Assembly (NCBI RefSeq): GCF_003710085.1
Contig: NZ_CP033324.1
Location: 558,001-622,000 of the forward strand
Length of the DNA: 64,000 nucleotides
Reading direction: 5' to 3'
From: Nocardioides pantholopis
GTDB taxonomy: Bacteria; Actinomycetota; Actinomycetes; Propionibacteriales; Nocardioidaceae
In this document: positions 47,886-55,912 of the stretch, one piece after another
Layout: every line of letters begins with the position of its first letter
Numbering within the stretch: the first letter of the stretch is position 1
Made by a program: the position numbers and the translations under genes
Notes under the pieces: generated by a model
What the model was told of the DNA's origin: nothing
Database searches by the model: none
What the model saw: the letters and a program-made list of their open reading frames with translations, nothing else

Positions 47886-47901
47886 ATCTTGACATCGAGA
47901 T
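47886..47901. promoter_or_regulatory. Candidate MarR operator
   Basis: ATCTTGACATCGAGAT is an imperfect 16-bp palindrome (12 of 16 positions symmetric) in the 65-base divergent gap. It resembles the ATCTTGA...TCAAGAT sites of MarR proteins. Confidence 0.5.
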
Positions 47902-47923
47902 ACCTCCGGCGCAGGATCGTCCG

Positions 47924-48712
47924 ATGAGCCACACCTGGGACCCCGAGCGCTACCTGACGTACGCCGACGAGCGTGGCCGGCCGTTCGTGGACCTGCTGGC
48001 GCGCGTCGGCGCCGCGCGGCCGCTGCGCGTCGCGGACCTCGGCTGCGGGCCGGGCAACCTGACGGTGCTGCTGCGCGAGCGGTGGCCCGAGGCCGCGATC
48101 ACCGGGCTGGACGCCAGCCCCGAGATGGTCGACCGGGCCCGGCGCGACGTGCCCGCGTCGGCCGGCGTCGACTTCGAGGTCGGCGACCTGCGGGCCTGGC
48201 GCCCGGCCGAGCCCGTCGACGTCCTGGTCTCGAACGCGACACTCCAGTGGGTCCCCGGGCACCTCGACCTGCTGGCGGACCTGCTCGGCCAGGTCGCCCC
48301 CGGCGGATGGCTGGCCTTCCAGGTCCCCGGCAACTTCGAGGAGCCCAGCCACACGATCCGCCGCGACCTGGCGGCCGAGGCGCCGTACGCCGAGCACCTG
48401 CGCGACGTGGCCGTGCCGTCCTCCCACGACCCGGCCGACTACCTGGCGGCGCTGGCCCGGCTCGGCTGCTCGGTGGACGCCTGGGAGACCACCTACCTGC
48501 ACGTGCTCTCCGGGCCGGACCCGGTCTTCACCTGGGTCTCCGGCACCGGCGCCCGGCCCACCCTCCAGGCCCTCGGTGCGGTCTCCGCCGACCTGCGGGC
48601 GGCGTTCGAGGCCGAGTTCCGCCGCCGGCTCGCCACGGCGTACCCCGAGGGGCCGGCCGGGGTCGTGCTGCCGTTCCGGCGGATCTTCGTGGTCGCGCGG
48701 AAGCCCGGCTGA
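47924..48712 (+). CDS. tam: Trans-aconitate 2-methyltransferase
   Basis: The 262-residue class I methyltransferase has TWDPERYLTYADERGRPF at the N-terminus, SAM motif VADLGCGPGNLT, SNATLQWVPGH and LAFQVPGNF, as in Tam. It esterifies trans-aconitate, an inhibitor of aconitase. Likely controlled by the divergent MarR protein. Confidence 0.88.
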   Translation: MSHTWDPERYLTYADERGRPFVDLLARVGAARPLRVADLGCGPGNLTVLLRERWPEAAITGLDASPEMVDRARRDVPASAGVDFEVGDLRAWRPAEPVDVLVSNATLQWVPGHLDLLADLLGQVAPGGWLAFQVPGNFEEPSHTIRRDLAAEAPYAEHLRDVAVPSSHDPADYLAALARLGCSVDAWETTYLHVLSGPDPVFTWVSGTGARPTLQALGAVSADLRAAFEAEFRRRLATAYPEGPAGVVLPFRRIFVVARKPG

Positions 48713-48727
48713 CCCTGGACCGAATAA

Positions 48728-48743
48728 GTTACCGGCTGGTAAC
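48728..48743. promoter_or_regulatory. Perfect palindrome overlapping the promoter of the thioesterase-like gene
   Basis: GTTACC-GGCT-GGTAAC has perfect 6-bp arms. A -10-like TAACGT (48740-48745) overlaps its right arm, 8 bases before the ATG at 48754. The form resembles TetR-family sites before fatty-acid catabolic genes. Confidence 0.55.
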
Positions 48744-48753
48744 GTCCGGCCGC

Positions 48754-49221
48754 ATGACTCAGGTCCTCCGGCTCTGGCGTACGGCGAGCAAGGTCCCCGT
48801 GGTGGGGCCCCGCGTCTTCTCGATCCTGTTCGGGCAGCGGGCGCCGTACTTCGCCTCGGTCCGGCCGCGGTTCACGGTGCTCGAGCCGAACCGTGCCGAG
48901 CTGGTGGTCCGCAAGCGCCGCCGGGTCCACAACCACCTCGGCACCGTGCACGCGATCGCGCTGTGCAACGGGCTCGAGGCGGCGATGGGCGCGCTCGCCG
49001 AGGCGAGCGTGCCCGCCGAGCGGCGCTGGATCCCGAAGGGGATGGAGGTCGCCTACACCGCGAAGGCGACCGGCGACGTCACCTGCATCGCCGAGACCGA
49101 CCCCGCGCAGTGGACCTCCACGGAGCCGGACCTCCCGGTCCGGGTCCGCGGTGAGCTCGCGGACGGCACTGTCGTGATCGAGGGCGTGATCCGGCTCTGG
49201 GTGACGCCGCGCCGGAGCTAG
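48754..49221 (+). CDS. DUF4442 hotdog-fold protein (PaaI-like thioesterase relative)
   Basis: The 155-residue protein has the DUF4442 pattern: RAPYFASVRPRFTVLEPNRAE, RVHNHLGTVHAIALCNGLEAAMG and a C-terminal strand pair. It belongs to the hotdog superfamily, so it may hydrolyse acyl-CoA, but the activity is unproven. It is controlled separately from tam, as shown by the palindrome in its promoter. It ends convergently with gluD, overlapping by 4 bases. Confidence 0.8.
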   Translation: MTQVLRLWRTASKVPVVGPRVFSILFGQRAPYFASVRPRFTVLEPNRAELVVRKRRRVHNHLGTVHAIALCNGLEAAMGALAEASVPAERRWIPKGMEVAYTAKATGDVTCIAETDPAQWTSTEPDLPVRVRGELADGTVVIEGVIRLWVTPRRS

Positions 49222-50069
49222 ACGGCCCGGCCGCCGTCCATGTTGCCGACGCGGCTCAGGTCGATGGGGTTCTTCTCGCCGATCAGCCGGTGCTGGACCC
49301 AGGTGGCCAGGGCGGTCAGCAGCAGGTTCACGGTGATGTAGATGGCCGTGATCACGATCGCCGTCGGGACCTGGTTGGCGAACTGCTGGTAGATCGGCCG
49401 CGCCACGGCCGTCAGGCCCGGAGCGACGATGTAGAAGCCGAGGCTGGTGTCCTTCAGCGCGACCACGCACTGGCTGATCAGCGACGGCAGCATGATCTTC
49501 ACGGCCTGCGGGAGCTGGACGGACAGCATCACCTGCGACTTGCGCATGCCCAGGGCGTAGGCCGCCTCGGCCTGGCCCCTCGGAACCGCGTTGACCCCGG
49601 CCCGGAACACCTCGGCCAGGACCGCGCCGTTGTAGAGCATCAGGGCGGCGATCACGCACCACAGCGGGCTCAGCGGTCCGCCGCCGATGGAGAGCCAGTA
49701 GAAGATGAAGATCATCAGCAGCAGCACCGGCACCGCGCGGAAGAACTCCACCACGAGCCAGGACGGCCAGCGGATCAGCGCGTGCTCGGAGAGCTTGCCG
49801 ATCCCGAAGACCAGGCCGAAGACGATGGCGAGCAGGATCGCCCCGAACGCCATCTTCAGGGTGTTCAGCAGGGCCTCACCGATCACCTCGACGTAGGCGG
49901 GGGTCCAGAAGACCTCCCACTTGTCGTAGACCAGCTGGCCGGTGTCCTCGAGCCGCCAGACGGCGAACCCGACGAGGGCGGCGAGGACCAGCACGGTGAG
50001 CACCGTGTAGAGCCGGTGCCGCGCGATGGTCTTCGGTCCGGGGGCGTCGAAGAGGATGGAGCCAGCCAT
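49218..50069 (-). CDS. gluD: Glutamate ABC transporter permease GluD
   Basis: The 283-residue HisM-type permease has an N-terminal extension with one helix and then the transporter domain with the EAA loop (AEAAYALGMRKSQVMLSVQLPQAV). The fourth gene of the gluABCD operon, starting 1 base after gluC. Confidence 0.9.
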   Translation of the reverse strand: MAGSILFDAPGPKTIARHRLYTVLTVLVLAALVGFAVWRLEDTGQLVYDKWEVFWTPAYVEVIGEALLNTLKMAFGAILLAIVFGLVFGIGKLSEHALIRWPSWLVVEFFRAVPVLLLMIFIFYWLSIGGGPLSPLWCVIAALMLYNGAVLAEVFRAGVNAVPRGQAEAAYALGMRKSQVMLSVQLPQAVKIMLPSLISQCVVALKDTSLGFYIVAPGLTAVARPIYQQFANQVPTAIVITAIYITVNLLLTALATWVQHRLIGEKNPIDLSRVGNMDGGRAV

Positions 50070-50070
50070 G

Positions 50071-50757
50071 TCAGGCCACCTTCCAGCGGCGCTCGAGGGC
50101 GTAGGAGGCCAGCGAGACCACCTCGACGATCAGGATGTAGCCGATCGCGAAGAGCAGGAAGATCTGGATGCGCTGGTCCGCGTTGTCGTTGTTGAAGGCA
50201 CGCATCGTCGCGACCGCCTCGGCCATGCCGAAGGCCGCCGCGACCGAGGTGTTCTTGATCAGCGCGACCTGCACGCTGGTCAGCGGGGGCACCACGGCGC
50301 GCAGCGCCTGCGGCAGGACGACGTAGCGCATGCTCTGGGTGAAGGTGAGCCCGATCGCGCGGCCCGCCTCGGCCTGGCCGACCGGGACGGCGTTGACGCC
50401 GGAGCGGAACGCCTCGGCCACGAACGCCGAGGTGTAGAGCGTGAGCGCGAGACAGGAGCGGAAGAAGAACGCCGAGACGCTGTAGCCGGCGATCTCGAAG
50501 TCCTCGATGAACTTGAAGTTGTAGCCGAGCTTCGGCATCGCGACCGCCATGAAGATGAAGATCATCAGCAGCGGCGTGTTGCGGAAGACTGTCACGTAGA
50601 CCGCGGCCGCCTTGCGCATGATCCCCACCGGGCCGACGCGCAGCGAGGCGAGGAACAGGCCGAAGACGAGCGACGCCAGGCCGGAGACGACGAAGAGGCC
50701 CAGCGTCAGGCCGAAGGCCTTGAGGTACTCGTCGAAGTTCGAGAACACCGCCTCCAT
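50071..50757 (-). CDS. gluC: Glutamate ABC transporter permease GluC
   Basis: The 228-residue HisM-type permease has about five helices and the EAA loop (QAEAGRAIGLTFTQSMRYVVLPQALR). It pairs with GluD to form the channel. Separated from gluB by an 82-base gap with a strong hairpin. Confidence 0.9.
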   Translation of the reverse strand: MEAVFSNFDEYLKAFGLTLGLFVVSGLASLVFGLFLASLRVGPVGIMRKAAAVYVTVFRNTPLLMIFIFMAVAMPKLGYNFKFIEDFEIAGYSVSAFFFRSCLALTLYTSAFVAEAFRSGVNAVPVGQAEAGRAIGLTFTQSMRYVVLPQALRAVVPPLTSVQVALIKNTSVAAAFGMAEAVATMRAFNNDNADQRIQIFLLFAIGYILIVEVVSLASYALERRWKVA

Positions 50758-50779
50758 GGCGCGCTCCTCCTCTCAGGAC

Positions 50780-50810
50780 GGTCGGCGGGAGCCTGGGGCT
50801 CCCGCCGACC
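50780..50810 (-). promoter_or_regulatory. Intercistronic stem-loop between gluB and gluC
   Basis: A perfect 14-bp stem (GGTCGGCGGGAGCC with its complement) has a 3-base loop and lies 29 bases after the gluB stop. There is no U-tract, so it is more likely an mRNA stabiliser or partial attenuator than a full terminator. It would let the binding protein be made in excess over the permeases. Confidence 0.6.
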
Positions 50811-50839
50811 GGATCAGACGTGGATGGGGTGGACGGCGC

Positions 50840-51727
50840 TCAGGCCGCGCACTCGTCGAGCGTGGGCTGCTCGGGGGCGTCGACGCCCGACTCGCCGAGG
50901 GTGACGTCGAACGCCTCCTCCCAGTCGCCCTCGTCGAACGCCTTGGTGAGCGTCTCGTTGATCCACCCGCACATCTCGGGCCGGTCCTTGGCGTAGCCGA
51001 TGCCGTAGCGCTCCTCCGAGAACGGCTCGCCGACGACCTTGAGCTCGTCGGGGTTCTCCGCGGCGTACCCGAGCAGGATCGCGCCGTCGGTGGTCATCGC
51101 GTCGACGGTGCCGTCGAGGACCTGGTCGACGCACTCGGAGTAGGTGTCGAAGCCGCGGGGCTTGGCGCCCTCGGCCTTGACGTTCTCCAGCGAGGTCGAC
51201 CCGGTGACCGAGCAGACCTCCTGGCCCTTGATGTCCTCGATGCCGGCGATGTCGCTGTCGGCGCCGACCAGCAGCTGCTGGCCGGTGACGTAGTAGGGGC
51301 CGGCCTGGCCGACGACCTGGCGGCGCTCGTCGGTGATCGAGTACGACGCGATCACGAGGTCGACCTCGCCCTCCTGGAGGAACGGCTCCCGGTTGTCCGA
51401 GATCGTCTCCTTCCAGACGATGTCGCCGGAGTCGATGCCCAGCGAGGCGGCCAGGATCTTGCCCATCTCGGGGTCCAGACCACGCGGGGTGTCGTCCGCG
51501 GCGCCCTTGAAGCCGATGCCGGGCTGGTCGAACTTCACCCCGATGGTGATCTTGCCGGCGTCGGCGAGCTCCTTCATCCGGGTGCCGTCCTCGAAGTTCT
51601 CGGCGGCGTTCTCATCGGCCTCGACCTCGCGGCCGCTGTCGCTGTCATCGCCCGCGTCGCCGCACGCCGCGAGGCTGGCGGTGAGCAGCACCGCCGCGGT
51701 CGCGGCCTTGAACCTGGTGAGTCGCAT
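50840..51727 (-). CDS. gluB: Glutamate-binding lipoprotein GluB
   Basis: The 295-residue type 3 solute-binding protein has a lipoprotein signal (TAAVLLTASLAACGD, Cys22), an acidic linker and the SBP core (GKITIGVKFDQPGIGFKGA; SYSITDERRQVVGQAGPYY). It binds glutamate or a close analogue on the outer face of the membrane. Confidence 0.92.
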   Translation of the reverse strand: MRLTRFKAATAAVLLTASLAACGDAGDDSDSGREVEADENAAENFEDGTRMKELADAGKITIGVKFDQPGIGFKGAADDTPRGLDPEMGKILAASLGIDSGDIVWKETISDNREPFLQEGEVDLVIASYSITDERRQVVGQAGPYYVTGQQLLVGADSDIAGIEDIKGQEVCSVTGSTSLENVKAEGAKPRGFDTYSECVDQVLDGTVDAMTTDGAILLGYAAENPDELKVVGEPFSEERYGIGYAKDRPEMCGWINETLTKAFDEGDWEEAFDVTLGESGVDAPEQPTLDECAA

Positions 51728-51739
51728 GCCTGATCTCCT

Positions 51740-52492
51740 TCAGTGCTTGAGGATCTTGCCGAGGAAGTCCTTGGCCCGATCGCTTCTCGGGTTGGTGAAG
51801 AACTCGTCGGGGGTGTTCTCCTCGACGATCGCGCCGTCGGACATGAAGACGACTCGGTCTGCGGCGGTGCGGGCGAAGCCCATCTCGTGAGTGACGACGA
51901 CCATGGTCATGCCCCGCTTCGCGAGGTCGACCATCACGTCGAGGACCTCCGAGATCATCTCGGGGTCCAGCGCCGAGGTCGGCTCGTCGAAGAGCATCAC
52001 CTTGGGCTCCATGGCCAGAGCCCGGGCGATCGCGACCCGCTGCTGCTGGCCGCCCGAGAGCTGGGCGGGGTACTTCGTGGCCTGGTGGTCGACCCCGACG
52101 CGCTCCAGCAGCTCCATGGCCCGCTTCTCGGCGTCGGCCTTGGACTTCTTGCGCACCTTGATCGGGCCGAGCGTGACGTTCTCGAGGATCGTCTTGTGCG
52201 CGAAGAGGTTGAAGCTCTGGAAGACCATGCCGACGTCGGCACGCAGCTCGGCCAGCTGCTTGCCCTCCTGGGGGAGCGGCTGGCCGTCGAGGCTGATCGT
52301 GCCCTGGTCGATCGTCTCCAGGCGGTTGATCGCGCGGCACAGGGTCGACTTGCCGGACCCGGAGGGCCCGATCACGACGACGACCTCGCCGCGGCCGATC
52401 GAGAGGTTGATGTCCTGCAGCACGTGCAGCTGGCCGAACCACTTGTCGACGTGGTCAAGCACCACCAGGGCATCGGTGTGGCGGTCCGTCAT
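51740..52492 (-). CDS. gluA: Glutamate ABC transporter ATPase GluA
   Basis: The 250-residue polar amino-acid ATPase has Walker [11 protein letters not shown]-loop FQSFNLFAH, signature [17 protein letters not shown], Walker [15 protein letters not shown] and H-loop [10 protein letters not shown]. First gene of the operon; the ATG at 52492 is chosen over a frame start three codons upstream. Confidence 0.93.
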   Translation of the reverse strand: MTDRHTDALVVLDHVDKWFGQLHVLQDINLSIGRGEVVVVIGPSGSGKSTLCRAINRLETIDQGTISLDGQPLPQEGKQLAELRADVGMVFQSFNLFAHKTILENVTLGPIKVRKKSKADAEKRAMELLERVGVDHQATKYPAQLSGGQQQRVAIARALAMEPKVMLFDEPTSALDPEMISEVLDVMVDLAKRGMTMVVVTHEMGFARTAADRVVFMSDGAIVEENTPDEFFTNPRSDRAKDFLGKILKH

Positions 52493-52640
52493 GGCGAGCA
52501 ACCTAGCCGCTCCCGGCTGGTTCGGGCCACGCAGCCGGCCCGGGCGCGCCGACCGGAACCGGATCGTGACCTACGCCGGGCCGCCGTGGGACCTGCGCCA
52601 CATCGAGACGGCGGGAGGGTGCGGCTGGGAGCATGGGCCC

Positions 52641-52946
52641 ATGCCGACCGACGAGCACCCCGCGTTCAGCACCATCTCGGTACGCCGCACCGACGGGACC
52701 CGCGAGCTGTACGCCTGCGCCCGCTTCCTCGGGATCCGGGACGGGTTCCTCTTCCTCGAGGACGGGATCCCGACCGACCGGGCCGGGATGGGCATCAAGA
52801 CCGCGCAGACGCACCTGGTCCCGCTCGCCGACGTCGCCGCGGTCGACATCGAGACCGCCCCGGACTCCGACGAGGACAGCGAGACCCACGTGGCCCTGGA
52901 GTCGGCCGGGCTGCTGAACCTCGACGGCAGCGTCTACGTGCGCTGA
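52641..52946 (+). CDS. Small conserved hypothetical protein
   Basis: The 101-residue protein is beta-rich and acidic at the end ([20 protein letters not shown]), with no recognised domain. GGGAG lies 9 bases before the ATG. It is divergent from gluA and 53 bases before miaB. Confidence 0.6.
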   Translation: MPTDEHPAFSTISVRRTDGTRELYACARFLGIRDGFLFLEDGIPTDRAGMGIKTAQTHLVPLADVAAVDIETAPDSDEDSETHVALESAGLLNLDGSVYVR

Positions 52947-52984
52947 GCCCCGGCGCGAATTCCGGGCGCGGCCACCGCCCGCCG

Positions 52985-52990
52985 TACCCT
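52985..52990 (+). promoter_or_regulatory. -10 element of a probable leaderless promoter (miaB)
   Basis: TACCCT ends 9 bases before the ATG at 53000, with no RBS. Confidence 0.35.
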
Positions 52991-52999
52991 GGTGCGGTC

Positions 53000-54487
53000 A
53001 TGACGCGCACCTACGAGGTCCGCACCTACGGGTGCCAGATGAACGTCCACGACTCCGAGCGGCTCACCGGCCTGCTCGAGGACGCGGGGTACGCCGCCGC
53101 GCCCACCGGCCAGCAGGCCGACGTGGTCGTGTTCAACACCTGCGCCGTCCGCGAGAACGCCGACAACAAGCTCTACGGCAACCTCGGCCACCTCGCGCCG
53201 GTGAAGGCCGCCCACCCCGGCATGCAGATCGCCGTCGGCGGCTGCCTGGCCCAGAAGGACCGCACCACGATCACCCAGCGCGCGCCGTGGGTCGACGTCG
53301 TCTTCGGCACCCACAACATCGGCTCGCTGCCGGTGCTGCTGGAGCGCGCCCGGGTCCAGGAGGAGGCCCAGGTCGAGATCCTGGAGTCCCTCGACGTCTT
53401 CCCCTCCACGCTCCCGACCAAGCGCGAGTCGGCGTACGCCGCCTGGGTCTCGATCTCGGTGGGCTGCAACAACACCTGCACGTTCTGCATCGTCCCGGCC
53501 CTGCGCGGCAAGGAGAAGGACCGCCGGCCCGGCGACATCCTCGCCGAGGTCCGCGCCCTGGTCGCCGAGGGCGTCACCGAGGTGACGCTGCTGGGCCAGA
53601 ACGTGAACGCCTACGGCGTCGAGTTCGGCGACCGGCAGGCGTTCTCGAAGCTGCTGCGCGCCTGCGGCGACATCGAGGGCCTGGAGCGGGTCCGCTTCAC
53701 CAGCCCGCACCCGGCCGAGTTCACCGACGACGTCATCGAGGCGATGGCCGAGACGCCGAACGTGATGCCGAGCCTGCACATGCCGCTGCAGTCCGGCTCG
53801 GACCGGCTGCTGCGCGCGATGCGCCGCTCCTACCGCTCCTCGAAGTACCTCGGCATCATCGAGCGGGTTCGCGCCGCGATGCCCGAGGCCGCGATCACCA
53901 CCGACATCATCGTGGGCTTCCCCGGCGAGACCGAGGAGGACTTCCTCGAGACGATGCGGGTGGTCCGGGAGTCGCGCTTCTCCAGCGCCTTCACGTTCCA
54001 GTACTCCAAGCGCCCCGGCACGCCCGCCGCCGACCTGCCCGACCAGATCTCGCCCGAGGTCGTCAAGGACCGCTACAACCGCCTGGTCGACCTCGTCAAC
54101 GAGATCTCCTGGGCGGAGAACCAGCGGCTCGTGGGCCGCACGGTCGAGCTGATGGTCGCCGAGGGGGAGGGCCGCAAGGACGCCGCCACCCGCCGGCTCA
54201 GCGGCCGTGCCCCCGACAACCGGCTGGTGCACTTCGAGGCCGACTTCTCCGCGGTGGACGCGGACGACGTGCGCCCCGGCGACATGGTGACCGTCCAGCT
54301 CACCTACGCCGCACCGCACCACCTGGTCGCCGACGGCCCGGTCCGCGCCGTGCGCCGTACCCGCTCCGGCGACGCCTGGGCGGCCCGTCAGGCCGGCCCC
54401 GCGCCGGCCGGCGTCTCGGGTGTCTCCCTGGGGATGCCGTCGCTCGGGGTGCCGGCACCGCTGCCGGACGCTCCCGCCTGCCGCTGA
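53000..54487 (+). CDS. miaB: tRNA-2-methylthio-N6-dimethylallyladenosine synthase MiaB
   Basis: The 495-residue radical-SAM enzyme adds the methylthio group to i6A37 of tRNAs. N-terminal cluster cysteines are in TYGCQMN (C12), NTCAVREN and GGCLAQ. The radical-SAM motif is CNNTCTFC, and a TRAM domain occupies the end (residues about 375-440). The last 50 residues are a low-complexity tail. Its substrate is made by MiaA, encoded 1.4 kb further on. Confidence 0.95.
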   Translation: MTRTYEVRTYGCQMNVHDSERLTGLLEDAGYAAAPTGQQADVVVFNTCAVRENADNKLYGNLGHLAPVKAAHPGMQIAVGGCLAQKDRTTITQRAPWVDVVFGTHNIGSLPVLLERARVQEEAQVEILESLDVFPSTLPTKRESAYAAWVSISVGCNNTCTFCIVPALRGKEKDRRPGDILAEVRALVAEGVTEVTLLGQNVNAYGVEFGDRQAFSKLLRACGDIEGLERVRFTSPHPAEFTDDVIEAMAETPNVMPSLHMPLQSGSDRLLRAMRRSYRSSKYLGIIERVRAAMPEAAITTDIIVGFPGETEEDFLETMRVVRESRFSSAFTFQYSKRPGTPAADLPDQISPEVVKDRYNRLVDLVNEISWAENQRLVGRTVELMVAEGEGRKDAATRRLSGRAPDNRLVHFEADFSAVDADDVRPGDMVTVQLTYAAPHHLVADGPVRAVRRTRSGDAWAARQAGPAPAGVSGVSLGMPSLGVPAPLPDAPACR

Positions 54488-54513
54488 GCGGTCGGCTCCC
54501 TCTGGCCGGGTGC

Positions 54514-54598
54514 GAGCGGTGAGTCAGCCACGGTTCTTCCGGGGGAGCGGTGAGTCAGCCACGGTTCACTCCGGGGAGCGGTGAGCCAGCCACGGTTC
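54514..54598 (+). repeat. Three direct repeats with 31-bp period (block A)
   Basis: Units begin at 54514, 54545 and 54576, exactly 31 bp apart. Each contains a 23-base core GAGCGGTGAG-T/C-CAGCCACGGTTC followed by 8 variable bases. The core is the approximate reverse complement of block B. Confidence 0.88.
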
Positions 54599-54604
54599 GG
54601 GCGC

Positions 54605-54757
54605 GTCGTACGGTGGCCAGCTCACCGCTGGGCCGAGGTGGGTACGTCGTACGGTGGCCAGCTCACCGCTGGCCCCAGGCAGGCTCGTCGAACGGTGGCC
54701 AGCTCACCGCCGGGCCGAGTCAGGCGCGTCGAACGGTGGCCAGCTCACCGCTGGCCC
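54605..54757 (-). repeat. Four direct repeats with 41-bp period (block B, inverted relative to A)
   Basis: Units begin at 54605, 54646, 54687 and 54728, exactly 41 bp apart. Each has the 20-base core CGGTGGCCAGCTCACCGCTG (one unit with CCG) plus about 12 variable bases. Read on the minus strand this is the same motif as block A (GCGGTGAG-CAGCCAC-GTTC). The ORFs in this stretch arise from the repeats and are not taken as genes. Confidence 0.88.
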
Positions 54758-54761
54758 GTGC

Positions 54762-55037
54762 CTACGACGGCTCGTACGGGTTCTGGGCCGAGCGCGGGTC
54801 CCGGCTGGGATAACCGGCCTTCGGCTGCAGGCCGGTGGGGTTGTCCTCGCCGGCGCCGTCGGCGGACTGCTCGGGGGGCGTGTCCCCGTCGGGCTCGACC
54901 GGCGCGACGTCGCGGACGCCGTCGGTGCTGACCTGGCCGGGGCCAGTCGGACCGACCCGCTCGCTGCTCACCCCCATCTCGCCCTGGGCGCGCTCCGGGC
55001 CGCTGGAGTTCGGGGTGGAGTCGCGGACGTCGGTCAT
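54762..55037 (-). CDS. Small disordered acidic protein (last of the coupled series)
   Basis: The 91-residue Ser/Gly/Pro/Asp-rich protein has no predicted fold and ends SRDPRSAQNPYEPS. It overlaps the preceding gene by 4 bases (ATGA). Function unknown. Confidence 0.6.
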   Translation of the reverse strand: MTDVRDSTPNSSGPERAQGEMGVSSERVGPTGPGQVSTDGVRDVAPVEPDGDTPPEQSADGAGEDNPTGLQPKAGYPSRDPRSAQNPYEPS

Positions 55038-55282
55038 GCCGTCGCCTCGCCCTCCGCGTTGCCCTCGCCCTCGCCGTCGCCCCGGGTCGCCTCGGTGCTG
55101 GTGTCCTCGCCCTCGCTGATCGCGTCGGGGGCGCTCTCCGTCTCCACCGCGGGGTTGGCCTCCACGGTCAGGTCGGCGGGGATGTTCTCGCGGTCGACGG
55201 GGACGGCGTCCACCCCGCCGGGGTTGGGCTCGCCGGGCTCGATCTCCGGATCGGGCTGGGGGCCGAGGTCGGTCTCGCTCAT
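55034..55282 (-). CDS. Small disordered acidic protein
   Basis: The 82-residue protein is rich in Glu, Pro, Asp and Gly (GEGEGNAEGEATA at the end). Its start codon overlaps the stop of a 39-residue ORF, and its stop overlaps the next ATG. Function unknown. Confidence 0.6.
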   Translation of the reverse strand: MSETDLGPQPDPEIEPGEPNPGGVDAVPVDRENIPADLTVEANPAVETESAPDAISEGEDTSTEATRGDGEGEGNAEGEATA

Positions 55283-55398
55283 GCAGTGCTCCCTTCGGGC
55301 TCCACGCGGAAGCCGAACGTCGTGTAGGGCGCGCAGGTACCCGACCCGATCGCGTCCAACACCGCCCGTTCGTGCCCCAGGACGCGCGGGTCGCTCAC
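55279..55398 (-). CDS. 39-residue small ORF in the coupled series
   Basis: The sequence begins VSDPRVLGHERAVLDAIGSG and continues TCAPYTTFGFRVEPEGSTA. The GTG overlaps the stop of the upstream gene (GTGA) and its TGA overlaps the ATG of the downstream gene (ATGA), a strong sign of coupled translation. Unlike its neighbours it is not acidic, and it has a plausible helix and strand. Function unknown. Confidence 0.55.
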   Translation of the reverse strand: MSDPRVLGHERAVLDAIGSGTCAPYTTFGFRVEPEGSTA

Positions 55399-55589
55399 TC
55401 CTCCTCGTCCTCGACGGGGAGGTCGAGGGGCGTCTCGTCGGCCTGGCCGGTCGCGTCGTACACGGTCCCGGTGTCGGCGGAGACCTGCTCGCGCTCGGAG
55501 GCCTGGTACTCCTCCGGGTCGGCGGGATCGTCGGCGAGCACGTCCTCGGCGACGTCCTCGACTGGCTTCTCGGTGGGGATGTCGGTCAC
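55395..55589 (-). CDS. Small disordered acidic protein
   Basis: The 64-residue, highly acidic protein begins VTDIPTEKPVEDVAEDVL and ends PVEDEEE. The GTG is preferred because GAGGAGGA lies 4 bases upstream. Function unknown. Confidence 0.58.
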   Translation of the reverse strand: MTDIPTEKPVEDVAEDVLADDPADPEEYQASEREQVSADTGTVYDATGQADETPLDLPVEDEEE

Positions 55590-55629
55590 GACGTCCTCCT
55601 CGGGTCGGGGGGCGGGGGGCAAGGCGCCG

Positions 55630-55878
55630 TCACTGGGACGGCTGGTCCATCGAGGTCTCGGCGTTCTCCTCCTGCGCGGCGCGCTCGGCGTCGCCCTGCT
55701 CGGGCCGGTCGCCGCTGGCCGGGGGCGGGTCGTCGGTGCCGGGGGTGTCGTCGCGGGTCACCCGCTGGACCTGCGGGCCGGGGTCCTTGGCGCCCTCGAT
55801 GGGCTCCATGGGGGCGGCCGGCTCGTCGTCGCGCAGCGGGGAGCGGGGCGGGGGCTGATTCTCGCGGGAGTCGCTCAT
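55630..55878 (-). CDS. Small disordered protein, first of the acidic series
   Basis: The 82-residue Pro/Asp/Glu-rich protein begins MSDSRENQPPPRSP, with no recognised domain. Divergent from miaA (the start codons are 34 bases apart). Confidence 0.58.
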   Translation of the reverse strand: MSDSRENQPPPRSPLRDDEPAAPMEPIEGAKDPGPQVQRVTRDDTPGTDDPPPASGDRPEQGDAERAAQEENAETSMDQPSQ

Positions 55879-55912
55879 GGGGCACCCGTACCCGCTTGCC
55901 ACACTGGTGCAC

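Noticed and set aside
54514..54757. Possible CRISPR array from the regular repeats
   Set aside because: Repeat spacing leaves only 8-21 variable bases, the blocks face opposite ways, and no cas genes are near.
54550..54931. Plus-strand ORFs across the repeat blocks
   Set aside because: They are made of translated repeat units in frame by chance, with no other protein character and opposite to the supported minus-strand genes.
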